Assembly (NCBI GenBank): GCA_038214535.1
Contig: JBBQRS010000008.1
Coordinates: 1-64,000, forward strand
Source: JBBQRS01 sp038214535
GTDB taxonomy: Bacteria; Chloroflexota; Anaerolineae; CG2-30-64-16
Direction: 5' to 3'
Length of the DNA stretch: 64,000 nt
Part shown: positions 47,876 to 56,814 of the stretch, one piece after another
How the letters are laid out: each line of letters starts with the position of its first letter
Position numbering within the stretch: the first letter of the stretch is position 1
Translations under genes and position numbers: made by a program
The notes under the pieces: generated by a model
Database searches by the model: none
Seen by the model: the letters and a program-made list of their open reading frames with translations, nothing else
What the model was told of the DNA's origin: nothing

Positions 47876-48062
47876 GACCCCCTCCTTATGTCCTTCATGT
47901 CTTTCCCTTTGTGACCGGTCAGGTCACGGAGGGGAGCGATGCGCAGGTTTCGGGCCAGCTTCTTACTCAGCCAGGGTCACGTGATGGATGGTGACTGCGC
48001 TGAAAAAAATGCGCCGGACGCTGGTTGAGCGCCCGGCGCTTTGGTTCGTTGGTGTTCAGGTG

Positions 48063-49447
48063 CTAACGCTGCGGCAGGCGAGCCTTGCCCGCGTCTATCA
48101 GGTCTCCGGCGAGATCCCAGCCATGCTGGGCCGCGCCGCCAACCGTGCCGGCGGTCCTGCCGACGACCGGCCCGATAAAGCCGGTGGCTTTACCCACTGC
48201 CGACCCGACGCCGTCCGTGGCTTTATCACCGCCGATCCGATGCCATCCGCGGCCTTACCGACCACCGGCCCGACGGTCCCGGCGACATCCGGCAGGTCGC
48301 CGGAGACTTTACCCTCTAGTTCACGTTCGCTCAACGGCGTGGCGAGATGCCTTTCCAGCGAGTAACCCGCTTCGCCAACCTCTGCGCCCGCGCCCGCAGA
48401 TACCTTGATGATGGGCGCTTCCACGTTGGCCTCGACGCGGGCGTAGCCGCCTTCCTGGCCGCCGGGGAACGGTACAAATGCCTGGATGCGCGCCCCGCTG
48501 TCAAACACGATCTCCGGTTGCACGCTCGAAGCGAGCACGCCGTCAACCTTCACGCCGTCGCGGCTCACGGTCATTTCGCCTTCCAACTGCACCGGTTCCG
48601 CTTCAATCCCCAGCCGGGTCGCGATCAAACCGCCATCCATGCGATACGCGCCGCTCAGCGTCAGGTAGCTCTCGCTCAGGTCTTTGCTGAACTTGCCCGA
48701 CAGCCCGAATTGCGTGCGCTCACGAATCGGCAACGAATCGGGGACGTAGGCGCCGACCCCCGTGCTTTCCAGCACACCGCCCAGCAGGGCGACCTGATCT
48801 ATGTTCGAAAGCGTGACCTGGCCGTCAAGATAGGCCACGGCCTCTTCGGTATCAATCACCAGCCGCGCCCGCTGGCCCGGCTCCAGCCCGAGCGAAAACT
48901 CGTTGGCGTTGCCGGGTGTCCGGCCCGCCACGTCGAAGGCGGAGTCAACGTCGAAGAACAGATAGGACCGCTCCGGGTCGAGCTCCAGCCCCGTGTTCGC
49001 CAGGTTCTTGCCCAGGTCCTGGCCCACTTCGGCGCACGCCGGGGTGACGATGCGCACATCGTCGAGCAGGCCAAAGGTCGGGAATGGCATGTCCGCCGTG
49101 CCGCGCAGTTGCTCGATTGAGCCGTCTTCAGCCAGATTCACCATCAGTCGGGCGTCGGTCAGTTTCACGTCGCCGATGGGCAGCGCCAGGGTGATGTCCT
49201 GGTTGATGGCGACGGCCGCACCGTCCTGGTTGAAGGGTAGCAGGCTTAGCGCCAGGTTGGCGCCGTTGCGGAGCGCCACGGGCAAGCTCTCGGCGTCTAC
49301 TTGTAGCCGGCAAGCGCCGGAATCGCAATTCAGGGAGAGCTTGTTGGGTTCGGGTGGGGCGGCAGACGCCGCGGCCGGGCCGACGACCGAAATGCTCAAC
49401 GCTGTGACAATCAGCAGCGCAGGCACGACTTTTTTCAAGAATGACAT
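48063..49447 (-). CDS. Secreted protein of unknown function; 3' frameshift
   Basis: A signal peptide (FLKKVVPALLIVTALSISVVG...AAASA) begins at ATG 49447. The body is beta-rich with two Cys in LNCDSGACRL, and no known domain is recognised. The main frame stops at 48098 after an arginine/proline-rich tail. A one-base shift near 48225-48232 gives DKATDGVGSAVGKATGF, IGPVVGRTAG and a tail ending DAGKARLPQR at 48063. This continues the repeated G-K-A-x-D-G-x-G-S-A-V pattern already begun in frame, so a missing base is likely. Confidence 0.7.
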
Positions 49448-49637
49448 CTATTGATACCTTTCGTTAGATATGGCCGGCGGGCGCAGCCGAATGATGATGA
49501 ATGAATAAATCTTGCCCGTAGAGATAACACGTCGCCGGATCATCTCCAGCGACTTACAACAATTATATCACGTTATTGTTAGCAATACATAAGAAAAATG
49601 CCGACATCGCAGCGACATTTGGCCGACAGCGGCCGCG

Positions 49638-50156
49638 TCAGTCGGTGTCGGTGGCGCAGAGCAGCGTCCAGACATCGGCCGCGGCGTCTATCGCGAGGAC
49701 CGTGCGATCCCACGGGCCGCCCATGAACCAGCCCGACCACGGAGCGCGCGAGAAGTAGGCGCGTAACGCCATCCGAGCCGTATCGGCCAACGCATCCACA
49801 GCGTTGACGGCCAGTTGGCGCGCTGCCGGCGCGTTCTCGAAACGGCGGTATGCGCCGCCTTCCATCAATATTTCGGCCAGCGCGCCTTCCAGCGCATACG
49901 CTCCCAGCAGGCAGTAAGCGGGCATCCCCGAAGGGCCGATGGGCGGCGCCTTGGGGGTGGCGGCGAGGAACGCGGCCAGCGCGGGCGCGGCGGACGCCGG
50001 GGCATGCAGGCTGAAGCGCGGGACGGGGCCGGAGACTTGCCGGTAGCTTTGCAATATGACCCGGCCATTGAGATAAAGTGCGGCCACCGCGTCGCGATAG
50101 GCCAGCAGGCGCGCATCGGTGACCGGGATTGGAACGAATTTCGGCGTGGCCGACAT
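49638..50156 (-). CDS. Hypothetical protein
   Basis: The protein is 172 residues from ATG 50156 with AAGGAAG upstream. A longer frame to 50219 starts inside the MITE and is rejected. It is soluble and Ala-rich, with a C-terminal WSGWFMGGPWDRTVLAID. No family is recognised. It may be a Chloroflexota-specific protein. Confidence 0.7.
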   Translation of the reverse strand: MSATPKFVPIPVTDARLLAYRDAVAALYLNGRVILQSYRQVSGPVPRFSLHAPASAAPALAAFLAATPKAPPIGPSGMPAYCLLGAYALEGALAEILMEGGAYRRFENAPAARQLAVNAVDALADTARMALRAYFSRAPWSGWFMGGPWDRTVLAIDAAADVWTLLCATDTD

Positions 50157-50172
50157 GCGGCTTCCTTTTAAT

Positions 50173-50356
50173 ATGTTAATGGCAGGAATTCCAAATATAG
50201 GCGAAACAAGTGCTGTCACGGTAACGTGAGCGAGTTAACCATGCGACGTTCGTTACGGCGAGGTTCGAGCGAAGAATCTCTTGCTCGTGAGGCCGAGATG
50301 CTTCACTCCGTTCACGGTACCGTGACAGGCTACATTGGAATTCCTGATGTTAATGG
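50173..50356. mobile_element. 164-bp MITE with 12-bp perfect terminal inverted repeats and 10-bp target-site duplication
   Basis: CAGGAATTCCAA (50183-50194) and its exact complement TTGGAATTCCTG (50335-50346) bound a 164-base non-coding element. It is flanked by perfect 10-base direct repeats ATGTTAATGG at 50173-50182 and 50347-50356. Subterminal CTGTCACGGTAACGTGA and TCACGGTACCGTGACAG extend the inverted symmetry to about 40 bases. This is a complete transposition footprint. The parent transposase is not in the window. Confidence 0.92.
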
Positions 50357-50388
50357 CGGTATGTTAGATCAATGGAACCCGGATACGG

Positions 50389-50394
50389 TATAAT
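50389..50394 (+). promoter_or_regulatory. -10 box for the phosphatase gene
   Basis: TATAAT lies 25 bases before ATG 50419 and just outside the right target duplication of the MITE. The -35 is weak (TTAGAT, 19-base spacer) and lies just beyond the target duplication. Confidence 0.45.
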
Positions 50395-50418
50395 GCGTCT
50401 TGATGATATCACAGATGG

Positions 50419-51051
50419 ATGAAAGGCAGCCCGGTTGACATGACTCGCGCCGCAACGGACCCGCTCTCGGCCTTCCACCGCGTCTTCGATCTCTTCTACC
50501 CGACGATCCGTCTGGTCTATGAGAAGGGGTTCGGGAACCGGTGGTTCGATCGCATCACGCCCACGGACGAGATCCCGGAAGAAATCTGGCTGGGCGGCGC
50601 GCCGACCTATGACCGCGACTATGCCTTCCTGAAGGATGCGGGGATTGCGGCGGTGATGAACATCCGCGCCGAACGCCCCGATGATACCGCGCTGTATGAC
50701 GCGCATGATATCACCCACGTGCGCTACTTCGTGCCGGATGTCGGCGTGCCGCCCGATGATGTGTTGACGGACGGCGTCGCCTGGATTAACAAGCAGGTGA
50801 AGGCGGGTCGCCCCGTGTTGGTGCATTGCGCCAAAGGCCGCGGCCGGTCGGCGGCGATGCTGGCGGCGTATCTGATGGGTTGTCACGGCATGTCGTTCGA
50901 TGAGGTTGAGTTGCTGCTCACCTCACGGCGCAAGCTGGTGAAGTTGGAGTCGCGTCATCGCACGAAGCTCGAGGCGTGGTTGCGCGGGGCGAAGAATGCC
51001 GACGCGCGCCACGCCGTCAACTGCACGGAAGCGCCGACCGCAGGCGGATAA
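50419..51051 (+). CDS. Dual-specificity protein phosphatase family protein
   Basis: The 210-residue protein has the cysteine phosphatase loop VHCAKGRGRSA (H-C-x5-R-S) and an upstream general-acid region PDVGVPPDD. A substrate-recognition-like EIWLGGAPTYDRDYAFLKDAGI also fits bacterial DSP-type phosphatases. ATG 50440 is an alternative start. The target is unknown. Confidence 0.85.
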   Translation: MKGSPVDMTRAATDPLSAFHRVFDLFYPTIRLVYEKGFGNRWFDRITPTDEIPEEIWLGGAPTYDRDYAFLKDAGIAAVMNIRAERPDDTALYDAHDITHVRYFVPDVGVPPDDVLTDGVAWINKQVKAGRPVLVHCAKGRGRSAAMLAAYLMGCHGMSFDEVELLLTSRRKLVKLESRHRTKLEAWLRGAKNADARHAVNCTEAPTAGG

Positions 51052-51079
51052 TTTCTCCTCAGGTTTTACCGTTTGTAGT

Positions 51080-51148
51080 GCGTAAGCCCGCCGGGCGCTC
51101 TCACGAGCGTGCTACGAACAAGCTGCGCTCTCACGAGCGCACTACGAA
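51080..51148. repeat. CTCACGAGCGTGCTACGAACA direct repeat
   Basis: Two copies of GCTCTCACGAGCG[T/C][G/A]CTACGAACA lie between the convergent phosphatase and nitroreductase genes. They are preceded by GTAGTGCGTAAGCCCGCCGGG. Confidence 0.65.
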
Positions 51149-51158
51149 CAGGATGCAT

Positions 51159-52079
51159 TCAGGTTATAGCATAGGTGCGTACGTCGGCAAAGTGGCGGCG
51201 CAGGGCGGCGTGATGCTTGATCGCCGGGTGGCCAAAGATGACGACCAGTCCCTGTTGGGCTTTCGGCGGCAAGCCGTATTTCGCCTGGAGCGCCTTGTTC
51301 TGCTTCATGGCATAGCCGGGGAAACCCAACATGCAGCCGCCCAACCCCAGCGCGTGGCCCGCGAGCATGGCGTAGGTTGCGGGGATGAAGGGGTCGGCCA
51401 TATCGGCGGCCCCGGACGCGTAGAAATAGAACGCCAGCGGAGCGTCATAGAAGAACCAGTCCTCGCCCTCTCGATCACCTTCAACGTACTTCTCGATGGC
51501 GGGCAGGACGAACTCTTGCATGGCGGCGTAATCTGCGTGCGACATGAAGGGGCGCAGCGCGAGGCCCAGCGGTGGGGCGAACATGCGTCGCCACCCCGCG
51601 AGCACGTGCAGCAGGTCATCGCGAAAGGCGCGCACCGCGGCGCGCCCCTCGAACACCAGCACGCCCACCTCGCTGGGGGGCAGGCCCATCGGCGCGGTCG
51701 CGGCGGCATCCAGGATGCGCTCGACCAGGCCGTGCTCCACCTCCGCAGCGCGGAATTCGCGCACGCTGCGTCGCGCCAGCATGAGATCGTACAGTGCGTC
51801 ATAGGTTGCTCGCTGCGCGACGGGCGGCAGGGCCAGCATATCCTCCGGCCCGAAATCGCGCCCGCGCACGGTGATCGCGTTGTTCGGACAAACGGTCATG
51901 CAGTGGCCGCAGGCCATGCACCCGAACACCCGCGTTTGGTCCACACGCACGCGCCCATCCTCCAGATAGAGCGGCGCACCCTTGCACACGCGCACGCACA
52001 GCCCGCACGCGTTGCAACGCGCTGCGTCAATCGTGACGTCTGCGACCCCGCCGCCGCGCCCAAAGTTCAAACCGGTCAT
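51159..52079 (-). CDS. Nitroreductase with N-terminal 2x[4Fe-4S] ferredoxin domain
   Basis: The protein is 306 residues from ATG 52079 (CAGGAGGAC upstream). Residues 1-75 carry two cluster motifs, CNACGLCVRVC and CMACGHCMTVC. The rest is an FMN nitroreductase fold beginning at LMLARRSVREFRA and ending HPAIKHHAALRR. This architecture occurs in anaerobes and facultative bacteria as ferredoxin-linked reductases of unknown substrate. Confidence 0.88.
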   Translation of the reverse strand: MTGLNFGRGGGVADVTIDAARCNACGLCVRVCKGAPLYLEDGRVRVDQTRVFGCMACGHCMTVCPNNAITVRGRDFGPEDMLALPPVAQRATYDALYDLMLARRSVREFRAAEVEHGLVERILDAAATAPMGLPPSEVGVLVFEGRAAVRAFRDDLLHVLAGWRRMFAPPLGLALRPFMSHADYAAMQEFVLPAIEKYVEGDREGEDWFFYDAPLAFYFYASGAADMADPFIPATYAMLAGHALGLGGCMLGFPGYAMKQNKALQAKYGLPPKAQQGLVVIFGHPAIKHHAALRRHFADVRTYAIT

Positions 52080-52354
52080 GGCGTCCTCCTGCTGAGGTAA
52101 CAAGCCCATCTCGTCGTTGATGTTGCGCATCAGCTTATCTCTATTTTACTGTAAATCGGGGCGCGTGGATAGTTATCTCGCCACGGCGCACCGGGGATGC
52201 CATCGGGCGAACCGACCGCGGCTCAGGCCGCGACTGAAGCGCCGGTCGCCGTGCTGACGGATTACCCTCAGGGGCAGGCTCTCTCTGGATTTGACCACTA
52301 GACAAGTAGACAAGGAAACAAGGAGAACGCCAGGAGCTCCTCTTGTTTCCTTGT
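52080..52354. other. Intergenic region with CAAGGAAACAAGG repeats
   Basis: No gene is seen. At 52300-52354, GACAAGTAGACAAGGAAACAAGG and a complementary CTTGTTTCCTTGTCTACC form an imperfect palindrome. It continues into the end of the DinB gene. Confidence 0.6.
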
Positions 52355-52858
52355 CTACCTATTTCCTTGCTCCTGCACGAAGATAATGAAATCCAGGTTG
52401 CCGGGCGACTCGCCGTAGGCCGTGAGCAGGATGGCAGCCTCGGAGCGATGCTGGATGCCGTGCAAGACGATGTAGATCAGCGCCTGCCACAATACCTCGT
52501 CGCGCCAGGCCCCGCGCGATACCACGTAGCGAAATTTCTCCGCAAGTTGTTCATCTGTGATCCCCGCCAGATACTCGCGCATCGCGACTTGCTGGGCATC
52601 CCACGCGTCGTTGAGCGCGGCGACCGTAGTGATCCCCTCCAGGTCGGCCAGGTCTGTCAGCTTACCGCCATCGCGCGCGCGTTGCAGCCAGACGCGTTCG
52701 GCGGCGAGCGAGTGCACGAGGGTTGCCAGCAGGCTGCCGTGCGGCGCGGGGCCGGTTGCAGTCAGTTGCTCCGGCGTGCAGCGTTCGGCGGCGTCCAGCA
52801 CGCGGCGGGTGGCCCAGCAGTGATAGTCATAGAGTCGCTGTAACGATGCAACGTCCAT
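52355..52858 (-). CDS. DinB-family protein
   Basis: This 167-residue four-helix protein opens LQRLYDYHCWATRRVLDA. A metal-ligand His lies in ATLVHSLAAERVW and the HGIQHRSE motif near the C-terminus, as in DinB/YfiT proteins. AGGAGGG precedes the start. The last residues (VQEQGNR) and the stop arise from a CAAGGAAATAGG repeat. Confidence 0.88.
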   Translation of the reverse strand: MDVASLQRLYDYHCWATRRVLDAAERCTPEQLTATGPAPHGSLLATLVHSLAAERVWLQRARDGGKLTDLADLEGITTVAALNDAWDAQQVAMREYLAGITDEQLAEKFRYVVSRGAWRDEVLWQALIYIVLHGIQHRSEAAILLTAYGESPGNLDFIIFVQEQGNR

Positions 52859-52996
52859 ATACAGCCCTCCTGTAGAAATTTGATGATCGGCATAGGTTAC
52901 ATGCGCGGCGGGCGGCTGTCAAGATGGCGGATCAAAACACTATCCACCGCGCCGGCGCGCTTGTCGCGTGCGCCAGCGAGCAGGATGGTTTGCTGC

Positions 52997-53002
52997 TATA
53001 AT
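52997..53002 (+). promoter_or_regulatory. -10 box upstream of glyA-gcvT
   Basis: TATAAT lies 42 bases before ATG 53044. No convincing -35 is visible 17 bases upstream. Confidence 0.4.
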
Positions 53003-53043
53003 AGATCTCATAACGTGTGCAATCCGTGAGGAGCGAGAATCGT

Positions 53044-56000
53044 ATGTCCACAACCGAGTATCGAGATACCTATCTGGGGGCCGACCTGGGCGTGATTGAC
53101 CCCGATATTGACGCCATCATCGAACATGAGGCGGAGCGTCAGGCGCGCAAACTGATTATGATCCCCTCCGAATCTATCGCGCCGCTGGCGGTGCGGCAGG
53201 CGTTGGGCTCCGTCTTCAACAACGTCTACGCGGAGGGCTATCCGCCGCTGCGGATGACGCGGGATGAGGAGGAGATGCTCCTGGACATCGCCCACCAACT
53301 CGTCGCGTATCGGCGCTACGCCGACCGGCGCTTCTACAAGGGCGTGGATTTCGTCAACTTCATCGAGACGCTGGCGCAACGGCGCGCGGCGGATTGCCTC
53401 GCCAACGACCGCGTCGCCTCCCCCGAAATTTACGTCAACGTGCAGCCGCTTTCGGGCGCGGCCGCCAACCTCGCCGTGTATGACACGCTGCTGGACGTGG
53501 GCGACACCGTGATGGGCATGGACCTGTATCAGGGCGGCCACCTGACGCACGGCAGCGAGTTCAACTTTTCCGGCAAGCGCTATCACGTGGCGAGCTATGG
53601 CGTCAGCCGCGAGACGAGCCGGTTGGATTATGACGCGATCCGCGAGCTGGCGCAGCGCGCGCGCCCGAAGATGATCATCGCCGGGTTCACCTCATACACC
53701 TGGGTCCCCGACTGGGAACTTTTCGCCGAGATCGCGCACGAGGTCGGCGCGAAGCTGCTGGCCGACATCAGCCACCCCGCGGGGATGGCGATTGCCGGGG
53801 CCTACCCCAGCCCGGTGGGCATCGCCGACGTGATCACGTTTACGACACACAAGACGCTGTGCGGGCCGCGCGGTGCGGTGATCGTCAGTACCGACGAGGA
53901 GCTGGCGCATCGGGTTGACATGGCCGTCTTCCCCGGTGAGCAGGGCGGGCCGCACACGCAGAAGTTCGCGGCAATGGCCGTGGCCTTCAAGATTGCGCAG
54001 ACGGAGACCTTCCGGCGGATGATGTTTCAGATCGTCGAGAACGCGCGGGCGCTGGCCGATGGTTTGGTGAACCGCGGGCTGAAGCTGGCCTATGGCGGCA
54101 CGGACACGCACTTCTGCGTGCTCGACCTGAACAGCGTAGGCGACCACAAGGGATCGCCGCTACGGGGAGAGCCTGCCGTGCGTATCCTCGATCTGGCGGG
54201 GATCGTGGCGAACAAGAACACCATCCCCGGCGACACGCAAACGGCGCTGGCGATGGGGATCCGGCTGGGGTCGCCGTGGCTGACGCAGCGCGGCTTCGGG
54301 CCGGCGGAGATGGACGCGGTCGCCGGGCTGATCCATCGGGTGGTGACGAACATTCGCCCCTTCTCGTACACCGGGCTGTCGGGCGAGTTGCCGCGCGGCA
54401 AGATTGACGCGAGCGTGCTGGCCGAGGTGCGTGCATACGTAGACAGGGAAACAGGGAAACAAGGAGACAAGGAAATGGGGAAACACGGAGACACGGAGGG
54501 CACGGCGAAAAGAGAAGAAATATCTTCTCTTGGTGTCCTTGGTGATCTTCGTGTCTTGGTGGTGAAAGGGGAGCGCGCAGAGCCGGCGCTGAATCAGATC
54601 GTGACGTGTGATGTGGCGGCGCTGACGGCGGGGATGCAGGCCCGCGGGTTCATACTCGACCCTGACGGCGTGATGATGAGCGAGGTGCGCGTGACCCGGC
54701 TGGAACCGGACGCTTACGGGCGCGACCGCTTTGTGCTGCGCGTCCCGCCGGAGAACGGTGACCGCGTGGCCGGGTGGCTGCGTGACCTGGCCGATGGCTA
54801 CGTGCTGTTCGACCGAGAGGAGTTGCTGCGGAAGGTCGAGGGGCCGTTCACCGTAGAGGAATGGTCTAGGGAAGAGATCGCGCCGGACATTGCGGCGACG
54901 TTACGCGCGGATGTGCGCACGCCGGATGACGTCGCGGCCACGCCGGGCGCGACCGGGTTGGCGTTATATCAGGGGGGCGCGGCGTCCCGTTTCGAGCTGC
55001 GTAAGCCGTACTTCGTCGGTCACCAAACACTGGACGCGGTGCGCGAGCATCCTGAGTTGCCTGTCTTTTTCTATGAATCGCCAGCCGACGCGCCTCTGCG
55101 TCGCACGCCGCTTTACGACTGGCACCGGGCGCACACCAGTCACATTGTCCCATTCGCCGGGTGGGAGATGCCCGTATGGTACACGGGCGTGCTGGACGAG
55201 CACAATGCCGTGCGCAAGGCGGCTGGGCTGTTCGACGTGGCGCACATGGGCGTCTTCGAGTGCCGCGGCCCGCACGCCGTTGAGTTCCTCGATCTGGTCT
55301 GCACGAACTACGTGCGCTGGTATGCCCCCGGCGAGAGTTTTTACTCCTACCTGTTGGACGCCGACGGCAAGGTGATTGACGATCTGCTGGTCTATCGCCG
55401 GGCGGCGGATCGGTTCCTGATTGTGGTGAACGCCGCCAACGCCGAGAAGGACTGGGCGTGGCTGAACGCCGTCAACGCGGGGCGTGTGCTGCTCGACCCG
55501 GCGCGGCCCGATCTGCGCGTGTTGCGGCCCGCCGAGTTGCGCGATCTCAAGGGTCCCGCCGCAGGGTCGGAGATGCGCGTGGACCTGGCGCTGCAAGGCC
55601 CCGCCGCGCTGCGCACGCTCCAGGCGCTCACGGACGACCCGCGCCTGCGCGACCGCCTCGCGCGCGTCCGCAAGACAGGGCTGATCGAATGCGACCTGGG
55701 CAGCTTCGATCTGGTGATCGCCCGCACCGGCTACACCGGCGAAGACGTGGGGTATGAGATTTTCGTCCATCCCGACCGCGCGGTCGCGCTGTGGGAGGCG
55801 CTGTTGGAGGCCGGGCAGCCGTTCGGCGTGCAACCTGCCGGGCTGGCCGCGCGCGACAGCACGCGCACCGAGGCGGGGTTGCCGCTCTACGGGCACGAGC
55901 TGGCCGGGCCGTTCGACATTTCGCCCGCGGGCGCGCGCTTTGCGGGCTACGTCAAGCTGCACAAGCCTTATTTCATCGGGCGACCTGCGTATCTGGCGGC

Positions 56001-56373
56001 GGAGCAAGCGCGCACGATGGAGGTCGCGCGGTTCCGCATGAAGGCGCGCGGCGTGCGGATGCCCAAGACGGGCGATCCGGTGGTGAATGCGCGCGGACAG
56101 GCGGTCGGCTGGGTGACGAGCGCCGCGGTGGACGTGAACGGCGTGATCCTGGGGCTGGCCTACGTGCAGAGCCGCTATGCGCGGCCCGGCGATGAGATCG
56201 GCGTGTTCAACCTGCCCGCGAAGCCGCTGACCGAGAAGGGTAACAAGGCCGAGTTGGAGCCCGGCGACAAGGTCGCGCTGGCCGATTGGGCCGTGTTGCT
56301 GCCGCGTTTCCCGGATGCGGTCGAGCGCGCGGGGTGGCGGGATAGCGGATGGCGGATGGCTGATAGCATATAG
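53044..56373 (+). CDS. Fusion of serine hydroxymethyltransferase and GcvT-type aminomethyltransferase
   Basis: The protein is 1109 residues. Residues 1 to about 460 are SHMT with PLP Lys270 in FTTHKTLCGPRG. Residues about 463-509 are a low-complexity linker encoded by intergenic-type repeats (GKQGDKEMGKHGDTEG). About 510-685 is an intermediate domain that itself looks GcvT-related (GVMMSEVRVTRL). About 686-1100 is a GcvT/T-protein domain (IVPFAGWEMPVWYTG, VVNAANAEKDWAWL, RTGYTGEDVGYEIFV). Both halves handle folate one-carbon units with glycine and serine. The start has TGAGGAGCGAGA upstream. The final residues (GWRDSGWRMADSI) come from a repeat. Confidence 0.92.
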   Translation: MSTTEYRDTYLGADLGVIDPDIDAIIEHEAERQARKLIMIPSESIAPLAVRQALGSVFNNVYAEGYPPLRMTRDEEEMLLDIAHQLVAYRRYADRRFYKGVDFVNFIETLAQRRAADCLANDRVASPEIYVNVQPLSGAAANLAVYDTLLDVGDTVMGMDLYQGGHLTHGSEFNFSGKRYHVASYGVSRETSRLDYDAIRELAQRARPKMIIAGFTSYTWVPDWELFAEIAHEVGAKLLADISHPAGMAIAGAYPSPVGIADVITFTTHKTLCGPRGAVIVSTDEELAHRVDMAVFPGEQGGPHTQKFAAMAVAFKIAQTETFRRMMFQIVENARALADGLVNRGLKLAYGGTDTHFCVLDLNSVGDHKGSPLRGEPAVRILDLAGIVANKNTIPGDTQTALAMGIRLGSPWLTQRGFGPAEMDAVAGLIHRVVTNIRPFSYTGLSGELPRGKIDASVLAEVRAYVDRETGKQGDKEMGKHGDTEGTAKREEISSLGVLGDLRVLVVKGERAEPALNQIVTCDVAALTAGMQARGFILDPDGVMMSEVRVTRLEPDAYGRDRFVLRVPPENGDRVAGWLRDLADGYVLFDREELLRKVEGPFTVEEWSREEIAPDIAATLRADVRTPDDVAATPGATGLALYQGGAASRFELRKPYFVGHQTLDAVREHPELPVFFYESPADAPLRRTPLYDWHRAHTSHIVPFAGWEMPVWYTGVLDEHNAVRKAAGLFDVAHMGVFECRGPHAVEFLDLVCTNYVRWYAPGESFYSYLLDADGKVIDDLLVYRRAADRFLIVVNAANAEKDWAWLNAVNAGRVLLDPARPDLRVLRPAELRDLKGPAAGSEMRVDLALQGPAALRTLQALTDDPRLRDRLARVRKTGLIECDLGSFDLVIARTGYTGEDVGYEIFVHPDRAVALWEALLEAGQPFGVQPAGLAARDSTRTEAGLPLYGHELAGPFDISPAGARFAGYVKLHKPYFIGRPAYLAAEQARTMEVARFRMKARGVRMPKTGDPVVNARGQAVGWVTSAAVDVNGVILGLAYVQSRYARPGDEIGVFNLPAKPLTEKGNKAELEPGDKVALADWAVLLPRFPDAVERAGWRDSGWRMADSI
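54436..54570. repeat. In-frame repeat block encoding the SHMT-GcvT linker
   Basis: GACAGGGAAACAGGGAAACA and AGACAAGGAAATGGGGAAAC units lie on the left. A TCTTGGTGTCCTTGG-type complementary half lies on the right. The same motifs fill intergenic gaps elsewhere (52300, 62275, 62560). Confidence 0.8.
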
Positions 56374-56410
56374 CGGAGTGCGCACGCCACGCGATGGCGT
56401 CAGATGCGCA
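56337..56410. repeat. GCGGATGGC repeat and GCGTCAGATGCGCA repeat at the gene end
   Basis: GGGATAGCGGATGGCGGATGG encodes the C-terminus of the fusion protein. The following GTGCGCACGCCACGCGATGGCGTCAGATGCGCA is the complement of 22830-22862 and is related to 62352-62375. Confidence 0.7.
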
Positions 56411-56495
56411 GGGGCGTTTGGAACACGAAGACCGCGAAACGGCGCGAAGGGCGCGAAACGCGAAGGGCGCGAAGGGGAAGACCGACGATTGCTTA

Positions 56496-56504
56496 TGGTA
56501 TAAT
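56496..56504 (+). promoter_or_regulatory. Extended -10 promoter, probably giving a leaderless mRNA
   Basis: TGGTATAAT is a perfect extended -10 (TGnTATAAT). Only six bases separate it from ATG 56511, so transcription would start at or beside the A of the ATG. Confidence 0.6.
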
Positions 56505-56510
56505 TCGGCC

Positions 56511-56794
56511 ATGGAAGAACGCTTGCCAAATGCCGATAATGCCCGCACTATGGAAAACACATTGGAGTTGCTTGATACGGTCATTACCACCGTTAACTTG
56601 CCGGATCATGATGTCCTTGCCGGTGACCTGGGGGCATCGTTGAAGTGTATGTCACGCCGACCCTGGCTTACGAGGTCGAGTTCATCAACCCGGATGGGAC
56701 GACGCGTGCTCTGCTGACTTTGGCCCCGCACCAGGTGCGACGGCTCGCGCCAACCGATGTCTTGACGACGCGGCAGCTTCTGCTCGCGGCGTAG
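56511..56794 (+). pseudogene. DUF4926 protein gene with a one-base frameshift
   Basis: The first frame reads LELLDTVITTVNLPDHDVLAGDLG and then becomes nonsense. From the G-run near 56629-56633 a shifted frame reads GIVEVYVTPTLAYEVEFINPDG and ALLTLAPHQVRRL to a TAG at 56792. Together they match the DUF4926 pattern (D-L-G-x-[I/V]-V-E-V-Y...Y-E-V-E-F). A missing G in GGGGG explains the break. ATG 56550 is an alternative start. DUF4926 genes often accompany toxin-antitoxin-like loci, as here. Confidence 0.75.
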
Positions 56795-56814
56795 CTTTTC
56801 GGACTTTATACTTT

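Noticed and set aside
50157..50219. Extended start of the hypothetical gene at 49638-50156
   Set aside because: The extra codons lie mostly in the MITE and its target duplication; AAGGAAG sits before ATG 50156.
53044..56373. Two separate genes (glyA and gcvT) rather than a fusion
   Set aside because: The frame is open through the repeat-derived linker with no stop, and no internal ribosome site with a start codon was noticed before the GcvT domain.
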